Positions 11,506 to 12,218 of a stretch of DNA of 12,218 bases are shown one piece after another (the stretch's first letter is position 1; each line of letters starts with the position of its first letter). Both the position numbers and the translations under genes were made by a program. The notes beneath the pieces are model-generated. The model saw only the letters and a program-made list of their open reading frames with translations, did no database searches and was not told the origin of the DNA. This DNA comes from Chthoniobacterales bacterium (GTDB lineage Bacteria; Verrucomicrobiota; Verrucomicrobiia; Chthoniobacterales; UBA10450): positions 1-12,218 of the forward strand of contig JACCZQ010000141.1 of NCBI GenBank assembly GCA_013695905.1, read 5' to 3'.

Positions 11506-12218
11506 TCAGCTGCTGCGCTCGATTGGCATTCCGACGCGGTTCCCCCACTCCGTCCACGATCCGTCGTAATTCCGCACATTCTCCAGCCCGAGCAGATACG
11601 TCAGCACGAACCAGGTGTGACTCGACCGCTCGCCAATCCGGCAATAGACAATCGTCTCCACGCCCGGTTTCAAGTCGCAGCCGTCGAGGTAGATTTTTGC
11701 CAGTTCGGCGGCTGACTTGAACGTGCTGTCGTCGTTTACGGCGGTTTTCCACGGCACACTCTTCGCGCCCGGAATATGGCCGCCGCGGAGCACACCCTCC
11801 TGCGGATACTCCGGCATGTGGGTGATCTCGCCGCGGAATTCGCCCGGCGAACGGACATCGATCAACGGCTTCCCGGCTTTGCTTTGCTGCAGCGCTTCCT
11901 CCGCAAATGCGCGAATCTCCGCATCCCGCCGCTCCGCCGGCACGGGGTAGTTTGTGCGCGGAAACTTCGGCACCTCCCGCGTCATCGAGCGGCCCTCCGC
12001 TTTCCATTTGTCGCGGCCGCCGTTCAGCACCTTCACCTTGTCGTGCCCGAAAAGCCGAAACGCCCACAGCGCGTAAGTCGCCCACCAGTTCCCCTTGTCG
12101 CCATAGAAGATGCAGGTCGTCTCGGGCGTGATGCCGTGGCGGCTGCAAAGCTCCGCGAACTTGTCGGGCGTGATGTAGTCGCGGATCAACCGATCCTGCA
12201 GATCGGCGCGCCAATCGA
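11506..12218 (-). CDS. Thiosulfate/3-mercaptopyruvate-type sulfurtransferase (5' end missing)
   Basis: This is the C-terminal 236 residues of a tandem rhodanese protein. The visible part starts in mid-domain with [14 protein letters not shown], typical of the first, inactive rhodanese domain, and continues to the window edge, so the true start is outside. (TTG at 12187-12189 is only an internal Leu.) The second domain includes [25 protein letters not shown] and the active loop [15 protein letters not shown], whose Cys carries the persulfide. The CRIGERS loop matches CysA/SseA-type enzymes of actinobacteria and relatives more than the CG(S/T)GVT loop of mercaptopyruvate enzymes, suggesting thiosulfate as donor; this is from memory. 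It would yield sulfite and a persulfide for acceptors, which fits the SufE-like neighbour. It ends MPIERSS. Confidence 0.92.
   Translation of the reverse strand, partial: DWRADLQDRLIRDYITPDKFAELCSRHGITPETTCIFYGDKGNWWATYALWAFRLFGHDKVKVLNGGRDKWKAEGRSMTREVPKFPRTNYPVPAERRDAEIRAFAEEALQQSKAGKPLIDVRSPGEFRGEITHMPEYPQEGVLRGGHIPGAKSVPWKTAVNDDSTFKSAAELAKIYLDGCDLKPGVETIVYCRIGERSSHTWFVLTYLLGLENVRNYDGSWTEWGNRVGMPIERSS

Noticed and set aside
11333..12214. 293-residue minus-strand frame over the sulfurtransferase
   Set aside because: A different frame carries the rhodanese active loop; this one has shadow composition and runs through the compound repeat.

Overview
The window is GC-rich, densely coding DNA that looks like a chromosomal fragment of a Verrucomicrobiota bacterium, perhaps a soil Chthoniobacterales/Spartobacteria-type lineage. 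This is inferred from a CHRD protein with a C-terminal PEP-CTERM exosortase signal, Pro/Thr/Ser-rich tails on exported proteins, GTG/TTG starts with weak Shine-Dalgarno sites, and several families of intergenic inverted repeats. No rRNA, tRNA, CRISPR array, transposase or phage gene is visible, so this reads as ordinary chromosome rather than a mobile island.

Layout, left to right. 1-183: no clear gene, bounded by a short inverted repeat. 184-513 (-): small His-rich secreted or membrane protein. 708-1301 (+): CHRD/PEP-CTERM protein. 1314-1477: long repeat-derived inverted repeat between converging genes. 1507-2118 (-): queE, with an exact six-copy hexamer array at its ribosome binding site. 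2381-2701 and 2709-4160 (+): a two-gene unit encoding a TMEM14-type membrane protein and a membrane-anchored protein whose core resembles GH75 chitosanases. 4454-5065 (-): nitroreductase. 5156-5467 (-): small DUF4235-like membrane protein. 8393 down to 5551 (-): an apparent operon of ccsA (cytochrome c haem export/ligation), a CtlX-type guanidino-group hydrolase, and a previously overlooked 45-residue ORF, ending at a textbook intrinsic terminator. 8584-9054 (+): exported protein of unknown function. 9280-10506 (-): exported low-complexity, Tyr-rich protein with a C-terminal peptidoglycan-binding domain and its own terminator. 10507-10866: gene-poor, with a nested palindrome and a long imperfect stem-loop. 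10867-11328 (-): divergent SufE-like protein. 11506 to the right edge (-): two-domain rhodanese sulfurtransferase, truncated by the window end.

Functional links are modest. SufE-like protein and rhodanese both handle persulfide sulfur and are neighbours on one strand. CcsA and the CtlX-like enzyme are 18 nt apart, but the biochemical link is not obvious. Several products are exported or envelope-associated (CHRD/PEP-CTERM, GH75-like, CcsA, peptidoglycan-binding protein, the 156-residue protein).

I do not see a convincing new multi-gene system. The signals most worth a second look are the compound hairpin repeat at 11376-11472, whose two arms keep hairpin structure while changing hairpin sequence; the stem-loop at 10612-10692; the hexamer array in front of queE; the 45-residue ORF; and the anchored GH75-like protein.
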